Source of the DNA: CAZVLE01 sp964627855
Lineage (GTDB): Bacteria; Bacillota; Dethiobacteria; DTU022
Direction of reading: 5' to 3'
Assembly (NCBI GenBank): GCA_964627855.1
Contig: CAZVLE010000078.1
Coordinates: forward strand, 1-20,639
DNA length: 20,639 nucleotides
The position numbers were made by a program, and so were the translations under genes. Shown one piece after another: positions 13,923 through 20,639 of this stretch. Each line of letters begins with the position of its first letter. The first letter of the stretch is position 1. The notes beneath the pieces were generated by a model. The model was not told where the DNA came from. It saw only the letters and a list, made by a program, of their open reading frames with translations, and did not search any database.

Positions 13923-14858
13923 TTAATATGCATAGGACACAGGATAGCTGAAGTCGAAATCTGCACTGAGGGTGGAAAACTTTTCATACCCATATTTTTG
14001 GATGAATTTCTCTATATATTGGGTCCGGTTTTTTACCCCAAAAACCCATTGTTCAAGAAAATCAGCAAACCCTTCTTCGCTATTCGAAGCTTGCTGGTAA
14101 TCAAAGCCGAAGGAAAAATCGACATCATAAAAACCGGGAGTATAACCGGGATGAGCGCCAAAGGGTTCTTCTACAACTGCCACGGTTTTAAACCCGGGCA
14201 CAATTGTCCGGGATGGATCCTTACCAATTACTTCACGGCTGACAAGGCGTTCACAACTGACAATTACCTTGCGGGCTGCATTGGCACCCCATTTGCAGTC
14301 TCCGCCTATTCCCCACATCTGGGCATTTCCTTCTTCATCGGCCTGCTGAACGTGAATTATGGCAACATCCGGCTTCAGGGCCGGCACTACCATCACCGGA
14401 CTGCCGTCGAAAGGTGATTCAATCATCTTATACTTATCTTTGCCCAGAAAAGAGCTGACATTCATTAAATCGGTCCCGACCATATCTTTAACGGGGATAA
14501 AAGGCAAACCCATCGCCCCGGCCATTAGCATCAGGGGCAGGGAAAGATTTGTGAACTCTTCTATTTCTATTTTATGCGGGATCCCCTTTTCAACTGAACG
14601 GCGGTAACAGCGGGCCAGGCCGTATAAGCCCAGGGAAATGAATGTGGAAATAAATCTTTTTACACAGCCGGCACCGACCAGCATGTCGAAGTCATCGGCA
14701 GCATTGCTGCGAGTTACCGTAAGATCGCGTTTTTCCTGGCGGATTATTTCATGGATTACGGCAAATGGCGGGCGGGCAATGTAGCCACCGATAAAAAGAA
14801 AATTGCCGTTTTCTACATGCTTGTTTACCGCTTCAGCGGTTGTCATTACTTTGCTCAT
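13923..14858 (-). CDS. Class I CoA-transferase, alpha subunit (glutaconate CoA-transferase-like)
   Basis: This 311-residue subunit pairs with the beta subunit encoded 20 bases downstream. It opens with the classic MTTAEAVNKHVENGNFLFIGG segment, followed by ARPPFAVIHEIIRQ and LTVTRSNAADDFDMLVGAGCVKRFI. A later stretch, PALKPDVAIIHVQQADEEGNAQMWG, is also standard. These match GctA-like proteins of about 300-320 residues. The subunit contributes the CoA-binding cleft, and the catalytic Glu comes from the beta subunit. An excellent GGGGAGG site stands a few bases before the ATG at 14858. It is the first gene after the glycyl radical enzyme in transcription order, at 56 bases. Confidence 0.93.
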   Translation of the reverse strand: MSKVMTTAEAVNKHVENGNFLFIGGYIARPPFAVIHEIIRQEKRDLTVTRSNAADDFDMLVGAGCVKRFISTFISLGLYGLARCYRRSVEKGIPHKIEIEEFTNLSLPLMLMAGAMGLPFIPVKDMVGTDLMNVSSFLGKDKYKMIESPFDGSPVMVVPALKPDVAIIHVQQADEEGNAQMWGIGGDCKWGANAARKVIVSCERLVSREVIGKDPSRTIVPGFKTVAVVEEPFGAHPGYTPGFYDVDFSFGFDYQQASNSEEGFADFLEQWVFGVKNRTQYIEKFIQKYGYEKFSTLSADFDFSYPVSYAY

Positions 14859-14914
14859 TAATATCCTCCCCGGTTACTTAGATTAGCCCCAACCTACTAT
14901 TATGCCGGTAACTG

Positions 14915-17296
14915 CTACTGGAATTCGGTGCGACTTATTATTTCGTCCTGGGCTATTTCACTTAGATCGGTAAATTCGGCCGAGTAACCGCTGACTCTCA
15001 CAATCAGGTCACGGTATTTTTCAGGTTCCTTTTTCGCCGCTTTCAATGTGTCCGAATCGAGCATGTTAAACTGCACCTGCATTCCGCCCTTCTTCATGTA
15101 GGCACGGATCAAGCCTGACAGATGATCAGTTTTAACCTTGCTGCCCTGGAAGCGCATGTTTAAATTAGCTCCGTTATAAATACTTGTCAGGGGTAGCTTG
15201 GTCACCGAGCTAAATAAGGCAGTAGGACCTTCTATGGCATTACCCGTGGTTGGTGTAATGCCATTACCGAGTACATCACCACCATACCTGCCATCTGGGG
15301 TAGCACCGGTAAAGGCGCCAAAGGAAATATGAAAACCGACGGAAAAAATACCCGGCCAGAAGTGGCCACCGCGAAAATTTTTATGGGCAGAAGTTGTGTC
15401 GCAGAAATGACTGGCCACCCTGGATCCAATCTCATCAACATCATCAATGTCATTTCCGAACTTGGGCACCTTATTGAGGAAATAGGATCGCCAGTATTCA
15501 TCGTCATACCAGTCATCGCTTAGAATTTCAGATAGCTCGGCCAGGGTGAGCTGTTTCTCATCAAAAATCACCTTTTTTACAGCATAAAGGGAGTCGACTA
15601 CGTTGGCAAAACCCATCAGCTGTATACCGGTAGAATTATAGATTGCTCCACCACGAGTCAGATCCAGACCCATGTCCAGGCAACCGTCAATAACGGCAGA
15701 GGCAAAGGGAGAAGGAACATTATCAGCTATTGCTTCATCAAGAACCATCATTCCGCCTTCTACCTGTTTCATGAAATGCTTAACCTGGGTATCATAAGCA
15801 TTCCAGAGATCCTCAAATTTTTTAAAACCTGCCGGATCCCCTGTCTCCAGCCCTGAAGAGTAGCCAAAAATATTATCAATACCATTTGACAGGGCAAATT
15901 CAAGGCATTTAAGACCGTTAAACTGAACGGCAAAGGTAGAGCCAAAGCTTTTACCCTGAGCATTTGGTTCAAGGCAGCCGACAATACCATAATCACGTGC
16001 ATCTTCCAGGCTGTGTCCACCATTGAGCAGGGTTTTGACTATTGTTTCATCATTAAAAAAATGCAGCAGGGCTCCATCACGGACATAGTCAATTGCTTTC
16101 CTGAAGAAATCTTCGGGAGTTTCAGGCGATATGCGAACCCCAAAGTTTGGCTGCACGGTTCGAACATCGTTATAGGCGTCGAGACAGATATAACTTAATT
16201 CGTTGGTCGCGTCGTTGCCGTCGATGTCAACTCCCCCAACAATCACATTCTGAGTGGTTTTCCCCTGTGTACCTTCGCCCCCGGGAATAAAAGCTTCCTC
16301 TAAAACATTCCATATTTCATTTGTCTTGATAAAGAGCAGGGAAAGTAATTCTTTGGCTTCTGCCGGTGTGATAGAGCCTGAATCAAGGTCACGGGTATAG
16401 TAAGGTTTAAGTATTTGATCAATTCTTCCAAGTGAGATTGAGTTGCCGCCCGATTCTATCTGGGAAGTAAGATGGATAAAATAGACCGACTGGACTGCTT
16501 CATAGAAGTTTTCAGCCGGGAAGCGGGGCACACGGCCGCATACCCTTGCAATTTTACGCAGCTCTGCAGCCCTTTTTTCATTCTTTTCTTCGTCAGCCAT
16601 AGTGGAGGCTAACTTGCTGTAGCGATCAGCAAAGCTAATTACCGCCCGGCAAGAGCAGATCACAGCTTCGTAGAAATACTTTTTCTTTTTATTATCTTTA
16701 CTGCCCTTTAAACCAGCAAGGTGCTTCTCCGCTTCTGCAATAACACCTTCAAGCCCGCTAGAAAGCACCCTGGAATGATTAATCGTAAAATGGCCTATGC
16801 CATAAGTTATTTCGAGCATCATGGTAAAGATATACTTGTCCATATCTACCAGGATTGCATCCGGCATCCTGGATTCCATTACATCCTCAACTGTTCGCCC
16901 CTGCCAGAAGGGTAAAATATCCCGGCGCAGTTCTTCTTTTTCTTTTTCTTCAATCAAGGCAGTCTGAACAGGACGCTGATCGAAACCATCAAGGTCTCCT
17001 TCGATCCATCGTGCCTTATTTTCCGGAAATAGCGGGGCTCCTTTCAGTTTACTTGTCCTGCAGCCAACAATCAGTTCATCATCCCTGATAATTGGTGTTA
17101 TATTATTTAAAATATGCTCAAAAGCGAGGCTTATCCTTTCCAGGGGGTCCCTGTCCCAATTAACCTTCATCGCCTCTGTAAGATATCGCGCTCTTTCCAC
17201 GCATACTTCCATCGGGGCATTAATAATTCTCCATCTTAAACGCCCCACTCTTGATTCAAGGTATTTTTCGGAGATATAATAAACCTGCTTTTCCAT
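14915..17296 (-). CDS. Glycyl radical enzyme of the eliminase type, substrate unknown
   Basis: This 793-residue protein belongs to the pyruvate formate-lyase superfamily and is the size of glycerol and hydroxyproline dehydratases. The radical site is Gly770 in RVSGYSAEF. The thiyl residue is Cys441, with the general base Glu443 in VGCLEPNAQGK. Cys-x-Glu is the mark of C-O, C-N and C-C eliminases and is not the Cys-Cys of formate acetyltransferase. GIGHFTINHSRV carries His169, which matches a substrate-contacting His of glycerol dehydratase. The residues at that enzyme's His281 and Asp447 are instead Asn285 and Phe455, so a glycerol-like diol is unlikely. A GGGAGGG site precedes the ATG at 17296. 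No radical-SAM activating enzyme is encoded in the window, although such genes usually lie beside their partner. Confidence 0.93.
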   Translation of the reverse strand: MEKQVYYISEKYLESRVGRLRWRIINAPMEVCVERARYLTEAMKVNWDRDPLERISLAFEHILNNITPIIRDDELIVGCRTSKLKGAPLFPENKARWIEGDLDGFDQRPVQTALIEEKEKEELRRDILPFWQGRTVEDVMESRMPDAILVDMDKYIFTMMLEITYGIGHFTINHSRVLSSGLEGVIAEAEKHLAGLKGSKDNKKKKYFYEAVICSCRAVISFADRYSKLASTMADEEKNEKRAAELRKIARVCGRVPRFPAENFYEAVQSVYFIHLTSQIESGGNSISLGRIDQILKPYYTRDLDSGSITPAEAKELLSLLFIKTNEIWNVLEEAFIPGGEGTQGKTTQNVIVGGVDIDGNDATNELSYICLDAYNDVRTVQPNFGVRISPETPEDFFRKAIDYVRDGALLHFFNDETIVKTLLNGGHSLEDARDYGIVGCLEPNAQGKSFGSTFAVQFNGLKCLEFALSNGIDNIFGYSSGLETGDPAGFKKFEDLWNAYDTQVKHFMKQVEGGMMVLDEAIADNVPSPFASAVIDGCLDMGLDLTRGGAIYNSTGIQLMGFANVVDSLYAVKKVIFDEKQLTLAELSEILSDDWYDDEYWRSYFLNKVPKFGNDIDDVDEIGSRVASHFCDTTSAHKNFRGGHFWPGIFSVGFHISFGAFTGATPDGRYGGDVLGNGITPTTGNAIEGPTALFSSVTKLPLTSIYNGANLNMRFQGSKVKTDHLSGLIRAYMKKGGMQVQFNMLDSDTLKAAKKEPEKYRDLIVRVSGYSAEFTDLSEIAQDEIISRTEFQ

Positions 17297-17311
17297 CTTA
17301 TTCCCTCCCGA

Positions 17312-17339
17312 AAGCTTATTCCTGAATTACAATAAGCTT
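17312..17339. promoter_or_regulatory. Inverted repeat just upstream of the glycyl radical enzyme gene
   Basis: AAGCTTATT (17312-17320) and AATAAGCTT (17331-17339) form a perfect 9-bp inverted repeat around ten bases. It lies in the 88-base gap directly before the ribosome binding site. It has no U-tract. It could be a regulator site, or an mRNA stem that marks or stabilises the transcript ahead of this highly used enzyme. Confidence 0.45.
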
Positions 17340-17384
17340 GTATACCTGATCATGAATACTGTAAAAGATGAAAATATTATATCC

Positions 17385-18215
17385 TTAAACTTTGATATCC
17401 ATATGATTCACCAGGATGGCATCGCGCAGTTTCCGCGGCAAAAACTGGTTTAACCAGAGGAAAAATTTGCTCTGGAAATCTATCTGGTTAAAAAGTGGCG
17501 GCTTGTCGGTGAGAATTACTTTTACAATTTTGTCTGCAGCATAATCGGGGGTGGGCGCTGTTTTGATTAAATCTTCATCACGTTTGATAAATCTTTTCAC
17601 TCTTTCACGGTATGGCGAACCTTCGGATGGTAAAACGTGAATTTTAGCAGCAAAGCCTGTGGAAACCTGTGCCGGCTCTATCAGAGCAACATTAATCCCA
17701 AAATGCTCTACTTCAAACTTGATCGATTGCATCAAACCGGTAATAGCAAATTTACTGGCTGTATAGATTGATTCAAAGGGAAATGGAATCCGTCCCACAA
17801 GCGAAGACATGGCAACAAGCTTACCCCGGCTACGTTCACGCATGGAAGGAATAAAGGCTTGAAATATTGCAGCAGCGCCAATAACATTGATTTCCAGACA
17901 CTTAAGTGCTTTTTCCAGGTCTGCTTCTTCGAAGGGACTAAAAAAGCCGATACCCACGTTCGACAATACCGTGTCTACATGTCCGTACTTTTCTAAAACC
18001 TGGTCACGGAATTGCGTTATCTTTTCACGATTGGTAATATCAAAATGTTCGAGAAGGTGGTCGCCGCCAATTTCAAGCAGTTCATTTTTCAGAGTAGATA
18101 GTTTTTCTTCATCAATATCAAGACCGGCTACACTACAGCCGGTCCGGGCAAGTTTTACTGCCGCAACACGCCCCATACCATCAGCCAGCCCGGTAATTAC
18201 CACAACCTGTTTCAT
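17385..18215 (-). CDS. Short-chain dehydrogenase/reductase (SDR family)
   Basis: This 276-residue classical SDR interconverts an alcohol and a ketone with NAD(P)H. The dinucleotide-binding loop is TGLADGMG (about residues 8-15). LDID follows the second strand, which favours NAD(H) over NADP(H). The catalytic set Asn110, Ser138, Tyr151 and Lys155 (YTASK) is complete. The C-terminal part after residue 190 (TGFAAKIHVL onward) is longer than the minimal fold and ends in a basic/hydrophobic tail. I chose the ATG at 18215, seven bases after GGGGG. The GTG just before it (18218) has a shorter spacing. It sits between the epimerase-like gene and the glycyl radical enzyme gene. It may prepare a hydroxylated substrate or oxidise a hydroxyacyl intermediate. 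Confidence 0.92.
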   Translation of the reverse strand: MKQVVVITGLADGMGRVAAVKLARTGCSVAGLDIDEEKLSTLKNELLEIGGDHLLEHFDITNREKITQFRDQVLEKYGHVDTVLSNVGIGFFSPFEEADLEKALKCLEINVIGAAAIFQAFIPSMRERSRGKLVAMSSLVGRIPFPFESIYTASKFAITGLMQSIKFEVEHFGINVALIEPAQVSTGFAAKIHVLPSEGSPYRERVKRFIKRDEDLIKTAPTPDYAADKIVKVILTDKPPLFNQIDFQSKFFLWLNQFLPRKLRDAILVNHMDIKV

Positions 18216-18272
18216 CACTACACCCCCGCATTTTAAATGATTATGAAATGTATATAACCCTATTTCCCGACG

Positions 18273-19256
18273 CTATTTCTGTTGCAGCCGACCAAGCTGC
18301 TCTATTGAAGCTATAAAGTCCGGGTAAAGAAGCTTATACCCAGCAGTTTTAAGCTTGCTGTTGTCAACAATATAGTCATCGGCCAGATAATTAACTGCAT
18401 CATATTCCAGGTCAGGAACCTGGTTTTTACGGGCGGCTTTGATGCCATCGATTCTGGCGACGATCCTGACCAGTGATAGAGGTAAATGCATTTTAGGTGG
18501 TTTGGTTTTAAAAACTTTTGCTGCGGTAAGCAGGGCTTCTTCCAGGGTTGGGTGTGAGTCATCGGCCAGGTTAAAGGCCTGGCCGATTGCTGAGTCGAGG
18601 TGTGATAGGTGGTAAATCGCGGCGGCAACATCTTCCGCCCTTATATTTGATAAAAGCTGTTTTCCATTTCCAGGAATAGCAGAGATATTCGTCGGTCTGG
18701 AAAAGGCTTTACCCGCTCCATCGTTGCAGCGGGGGCCGTATACGGTGCAGGGTCTGGTGATGATGGCCGGAAGGCCTTCTTTTATTCTGTTCCAGACAAC
18801 CTTTTCGCCCTCGAATTTGCTTCTGCCATAAGAATCTGCAGGGGTGGGAACTGTTTCTTCAATAAAAGGCTTACCTCTGTAATGGCCGTAAATACTGGTT
18901 GAACCAACATGCACGTAACACTTAACATCATGCTCCAGGGCAAGTGCAGTTATCTTTTCTACCCCCAGCACATTGACAGGATAAAGCTTTTCATAGGGGG
19001 TAGAAAAATTACAGATTGCTCCCATATGAAAAACCCTGTCTACACCGCCATCAAACAGTGGAGGCAGGGTTTTTGGAATTGTTAAATCGGCAGGAATGAA
19101 TTCTACACCCAAACGGTCAAAGAAAGAGGTATCGCTGCGGGCTCTTGCCGTAGCCCTCACTTGAACCCCCATTTTCGAGAGCAGTTCAACCAGATGGCTT
19201 CCCATGAAACCGGCGGCACCTGTTACAAGTGTGATACCCGTGAACTCCATGGACAT
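18273..19256 (-). CDS. NAD-dependent epimerase/dehydratase-like (extended SDR) protein
   Basis: This 327-residue extended SDR shows the GxxGxxG loop at residues 13-19 (GAAGFMG), a strand-end segment DRVFHMGAI, and the catalytic Tyr143 and Lys147 of YGRSK with Ser119 or Thr120. Such enzymes act on nucleotide sugars, but also as 3-beta-hydroxysteroid dehydrogenase or dihydroflavonol reductase types on small alcohols. TRPCTVYGPRC is the usual segment beyond the active site. Its place in a catabolic operon, with no sugar-nucleotide genes around, favours a hydroxy-acid or alcohol dehydrogenase role. That is inference. An ATG six bases downstream (19250) has slightly better spacing from the weak GGGTGA site and may be the real start. 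Confidence 0.9.
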   Translation of the reverse strand: MSMEFTGITLVTGAAGFMGSHLVELLSKMGVQVRATARARSDTSFFDRLGVEFIPADLTIPKTLPPLFDGGVDRVFHMGAICNFSTPYEKLYPVNVLGVEKITALALEHDVKCYVHVGSTSIYGHYRGKPFIEETVPTPADSYGRSKFEGEKVVWNRIKEGLPAIITRPCTVYGPRCNDGAGKAFSRPTNISAIPGNGKQLLSNIRAEDVAAAIYHLSHLDSAIGQAFNLADDSHPTLEEALLTAAKVFKTKPPKMHLPLSLVRIVARIDGIKAARKNQVPDLEYDAVNYLADDYIVDNSKLKTAGYKLLYPDFIASIEQLGRLQQK

Positions 19257-19279
19257 TCACCCATTCCATAAGTTATTAA

Positions 19280-19831
19280 CTAGCGGCTGCCCAAAACAGC
19301 TTCCTTACTTGCCTTTTCAATTTCATCCCTGGCTTCCAGAAGCCAGTTCAGATACATCTCATTTTGTGTTACACCCAGTTTTGCCAATAGGTTTACATAT
19401 ACTCCCTGTTTCGACCATTTTTCACTTTTCTTTTTTCTGCGAGCAAGGTTGCTTTCATATATAGCTATCTGTTCATCGATTATTTCCAGGGCCCGTTCGT
19501 GATCACCAAATCCGAAAAATGCGAATTTCAATAGGAATGAGTCTCTTAAAATCATTGGACGTTCAGGTTCCTGGGCCAACCAGCGGATAAATTCCTCCCG
19601 ACCCGCTTCTTCAAGGGTATACAATTTTTTCTGGGGTCCCCCATCGTCAGATGGTGAAATAACTTTCATCTTGATCAGTCCGTTTTTTTCGAGTTCTTTA
19701 AGGTTTGGATATATTTGCCCAAAATTGATAGTCCACATGTATCCAAAATTGTTTTCAATATGCTCCTTAATCTTATAACCGTGCATGTCAGAGTAATGTA
19801 AGAGACCGAGTATTGCATACTTGATTGACAT
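19280..19831 (-). CDS. PadR-family transcriptional regulator
   Basis: This 183-residue protein has an N-terminal PadR winged helix (about residues 1-80). AILGLLHYSDMHGYKIKEHI opens it, FGQIYPNLKELEKNGLI is the recognition region, and KKLYTLEEAGREEF forms the wing. The C-terminal part is helical and charged (IYESNLARRKKKSEKW, then LLEARDEIEKA), the dimerising tail of the long PadR subgroup. PadR proteins repress detoxification or catabolic genes and release DNA when a small, often phenolic, ligand binds. Here it is the first gene of the eleven-gene run. An AT inverted repeat overlaps its promoter, so self-repression of the whole operon is likely. The ATG at 19831 has a modest AGAGG site. Confidence 0.94.
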   Translation of the reverse strand: MSIKYAILGLLHYSDMHGYKIKEHIENNFGYMWTINFGQIYPNLKELEKNGLIKMKVISPSDDGGPQKKLYTLEEAGREEFIRWLAQEPERPMILRDSFLLKFAFFGFGDHERALEIIDEQIAIYESNLARRKKKSEKWSKQGVYVNLLAKLGVTQNEMYLNWLLEARDEIEKASKEAVLGSR

Positions 19832-19863
19832 ATCAGAAGAACCTCTTTTTCTAGTATATACTT

Positions 19864-19892
19864 AATATATATATTTATTATATATATGTCAA
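19864..19892 (-). promoter_or_regulatory. Promoter of the padR-led operon
   Basis: On the minus strand a perfect -35 TTGACA (19887-19892) stands exactly 17 bases from TATATT (19864-19869). Transcription would begin near 19857, about 25 bases before the padR start codon. This is the best promoter in the window. Confidence 0.8.
19865..19887. promoter_or_regulatory. Inverted repeat in the padR promoter spacer, candidate PadR operator
   Basis: ATATATATA (19865-19873) and TATATATAT (19879-19887) are inverted around TTTAT. Together they cover the promoter spacer and most of the -10 box. Binding there would block polymerase. The low complexity means the pairing could be partly fortuitous. Confidence 0.5.
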
Positions 19893-20183
19893 TACCTTGC
19901 CTGCCGTAAATATCCATATGGGTCAAGCCTTTAATATCCAGCAAGGCCATACCAATTCGTATTGAGTAGCCCGGAGCAGCTTATAGGCAGAAAGTTTGTC
20001 GGCATGAGCCGCGACGCTTTAATAGCCCAGCTGCCGCCCTGCGAATGCCTGATGAAGGACTTTTTCTGCAGCTTCTTCAAACTCGACCCCGGCGGGGGCG
20101 GGTGAGGGGGGTGAACTTATAGCTGTGCAGGGAAAGATGGCGCCCTGTGATCCAAGGCAAGTTATATGAGGAAACAAAGTTTT
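19893..20183. other. Gap between the operon promoter and the histidine kinase gene
   Basis: This stretch shifts from AT-rich to GC-rich near 20000. It should contain the end of the kinase transcript, but no stem with a U-tract was found. A plus-strand frame from ATG 20004 encodes about 33 residues (MSRDALIAQLPPCECL..., ending in GGGG). It has no ribosome binding site, so I do not call it a gene. Confidence 0.4.
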
Positions 20184-20639
20184 TTAAACAGGCAGGGTAA
20201 AGTAGAAGGTAGCGCCTTTACCCACTTCGCTCTCCGCCCAGATCTTACCGCCGTGACGGTTGATGATCCGCTGCACCGTGGCCAGGCCGATACCGGTGCC
20301 AGGAAACTCGTCCGTCCCGTGCAGGCGCTGGAAGGCGCCGAAGAGTTTGTCGGCGTAAGCCATGTTGAAGCCGACGCCATTGTCGCGCACGAAGAAGACC
20401 TCTTCTCCGTCTATTATTGTGCGGCCCACTTCAATTTCAGCCTGCGCCTCTTGTGAGCTGAACTTCCAGGCGTTTTCGAGCAGGTTTTGCAGTGCTGCAT
20501 GCAGCAGGGCCCGGTCGCCCCGGGCTGACAGTTCTGTGGCAATCTTAACCTCAACCCGGCGTTCCGGCTCTATTTCCTGCAGTAACTGGATGCGTTCTTC
20601 GGCCAGGCGGCTGAGATCTACCTCCTGCGGGTTAACTTC
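20184..20639 (-). CDS. Sensor histidine kinase, C-terminal part (ATPase domain), cut by the window edge
   Basis: The last 151 residues of a two-component sensor kinase are visible, and the frame stays open to the window edge. The fragment holds the HATPase_c domain: N box ALQNLLENAWKFS (about fragment residues 49-61), G1 box DNGVGFNM (86-93), F box FGAFQRLH (100-107) and G2 box GTGIGLATV (114-122). It ends normally in ATFYFTLPV. The QRLHGTDEFPGTGIGLA style is typical of PAS/phytochrome-type hybrid-free kinases. The start, the phospho-acceptor His and any sensor domain lie outside, so the signal is unknown. The gene reads away from the padR operon promoter on the same strand, with a 291-base gap, so it is probably separate. 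Confidence 0.93.
   Translation of the reverse strand, partial: EVNPQEVDLSRLAEERIQLLQEIEPERRVEVKIATELSARGDRALLHAALQNLLENAWKFSSQEAQAEIEVGRTIIDGEEVFFVRDNGVGFNMAYADKLFGAFQRLHGTDEFPGTGIGLATVQRIINRHGGKIWAESEVGKGATFYFTLPV

Larger units (their letters stand above)
7928..19831 (-). other. Candidate eleven-gene catabolic operon
   Basis: Eleven genes run without a strand change or a visible terminator from padR to the moaD-like gene. The gaps, in order, are 23, 57, 88, 56, 20, 29, 33, 33, 15 and 3 bases. The only near-consensus promoter is upstream of padR; a second start inside the 88-base gap is possible. The grouping is a PadR regulator, two NAD(P)-dependent oxidoreductases, a glycyl radical enzyme, a CoA-transferase, an MmgE/PrpD protein, an acyl-CoA dehydrogenase, an SCP2-like protein, a tungsten oxidoreductase and a sulfur-carrier-like protein. 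I do not recognise it as a characterised pathway. Confidence 0.7.

Noticed and set aside
14915..17296. Pyruvate formate-lyase
   Set aside because: The active site has a single Cys followed by x-Glu instead of two adjacent cysteines, and the length matches dehydratase-type glycyl radical enzymes.
14915..17296. Alkyl- or benzylsuccinate synthase (fumarate-adding enzyme)
   Set aside because: The CoA-transferase nearby is class I rather than the CaiB/BaiF type, no mutase or small subunits are present, and the Cys-x-Glu motif favours eliminases. I cannot exclude it without an alignment.
20004..20105. Small plus-strand protein beginning MSRDALIAQL
   Set aside because: It lacks a ribosome binding site and promoter and has no recognisable similarity.
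1..20639. CRISPR array, tRNA or rRNA genes
   Set aside because: No regularly spaced direct repeats, and no tRNA or rRNA signature sequences, were seen.

Overview
The window looks like chromosome from an anaerobic Gram-positive bacterium of the Clostridia / Desulfotomaculum-like Firmicutes. Almost every gene has a strong AGGAGG-type ribosome binding site, and promoters are of the sigma-A TTGACA/TATAAT type. The catabolic genes include two oxygen-sensitive enzyme classes: a glycyl radical enzyme and a tungsten-type aldehyde:ferredoxin oxidoreductase. This assignment is inferred from gene content, not from a marker gene.

Nearly all genes lie on the minus strand. From left to right: the first codons of an unidentified gene (1-36); about 1 kb of AT-rich decayed DNA holding the wreck of a Phd-type antitoxin with its ribosome binding site and palindromic operator intact; a small membrane protein and an MlrC-family (M81) metallopeptidase-like lipoprotein; a cold-shock protein with its own promoter and terminator; an internally deleted REP-associated (Y1) transposase inside 18-bp inverted repeats; and a two-gene arabinoside unit made of a GH51 arabinofuranosidase with an unusual N-terminal domain and a GPH-family sugar symporter.

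The main feature is an unbroken run of eleven minus-strand genes from 19831 down to 7928 with gaps of 3-88 bases. In transcription order these are a PadR regulator, an NAD-dependent epimerase/dehydratase-like protein, an SDR dehydrogenase, a glycyl radical enzyme, the two subunits of a class I CoA-transferase, an MmgE/PrpD-family protein, an acyl-CoA dehydrogenase, an SCP2-like protein, an aldehyde:ferredoxin oxidoreductase and a MoaD/ThiS-like protein. A near-consensus promoter whose spacer is an AT inverted repeat precedes padR. The genes together suggest a regulated pathway in which a radical elimination product is oxidised to an acid, activated to a CoA ester and dehydrogenated. The radical enzyme has the Cys-x-Glu signature of eliminases but lacks residues that glycerol dehydratase uses to hold its diol, and no activating enzyme is in the window. 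The substrate is therefore unknown, and this operon is the best candidate for an undescribed system here.

The window closes with the C-terminal ATPase domain of a sensor histidine kinase that runs off the right edge.
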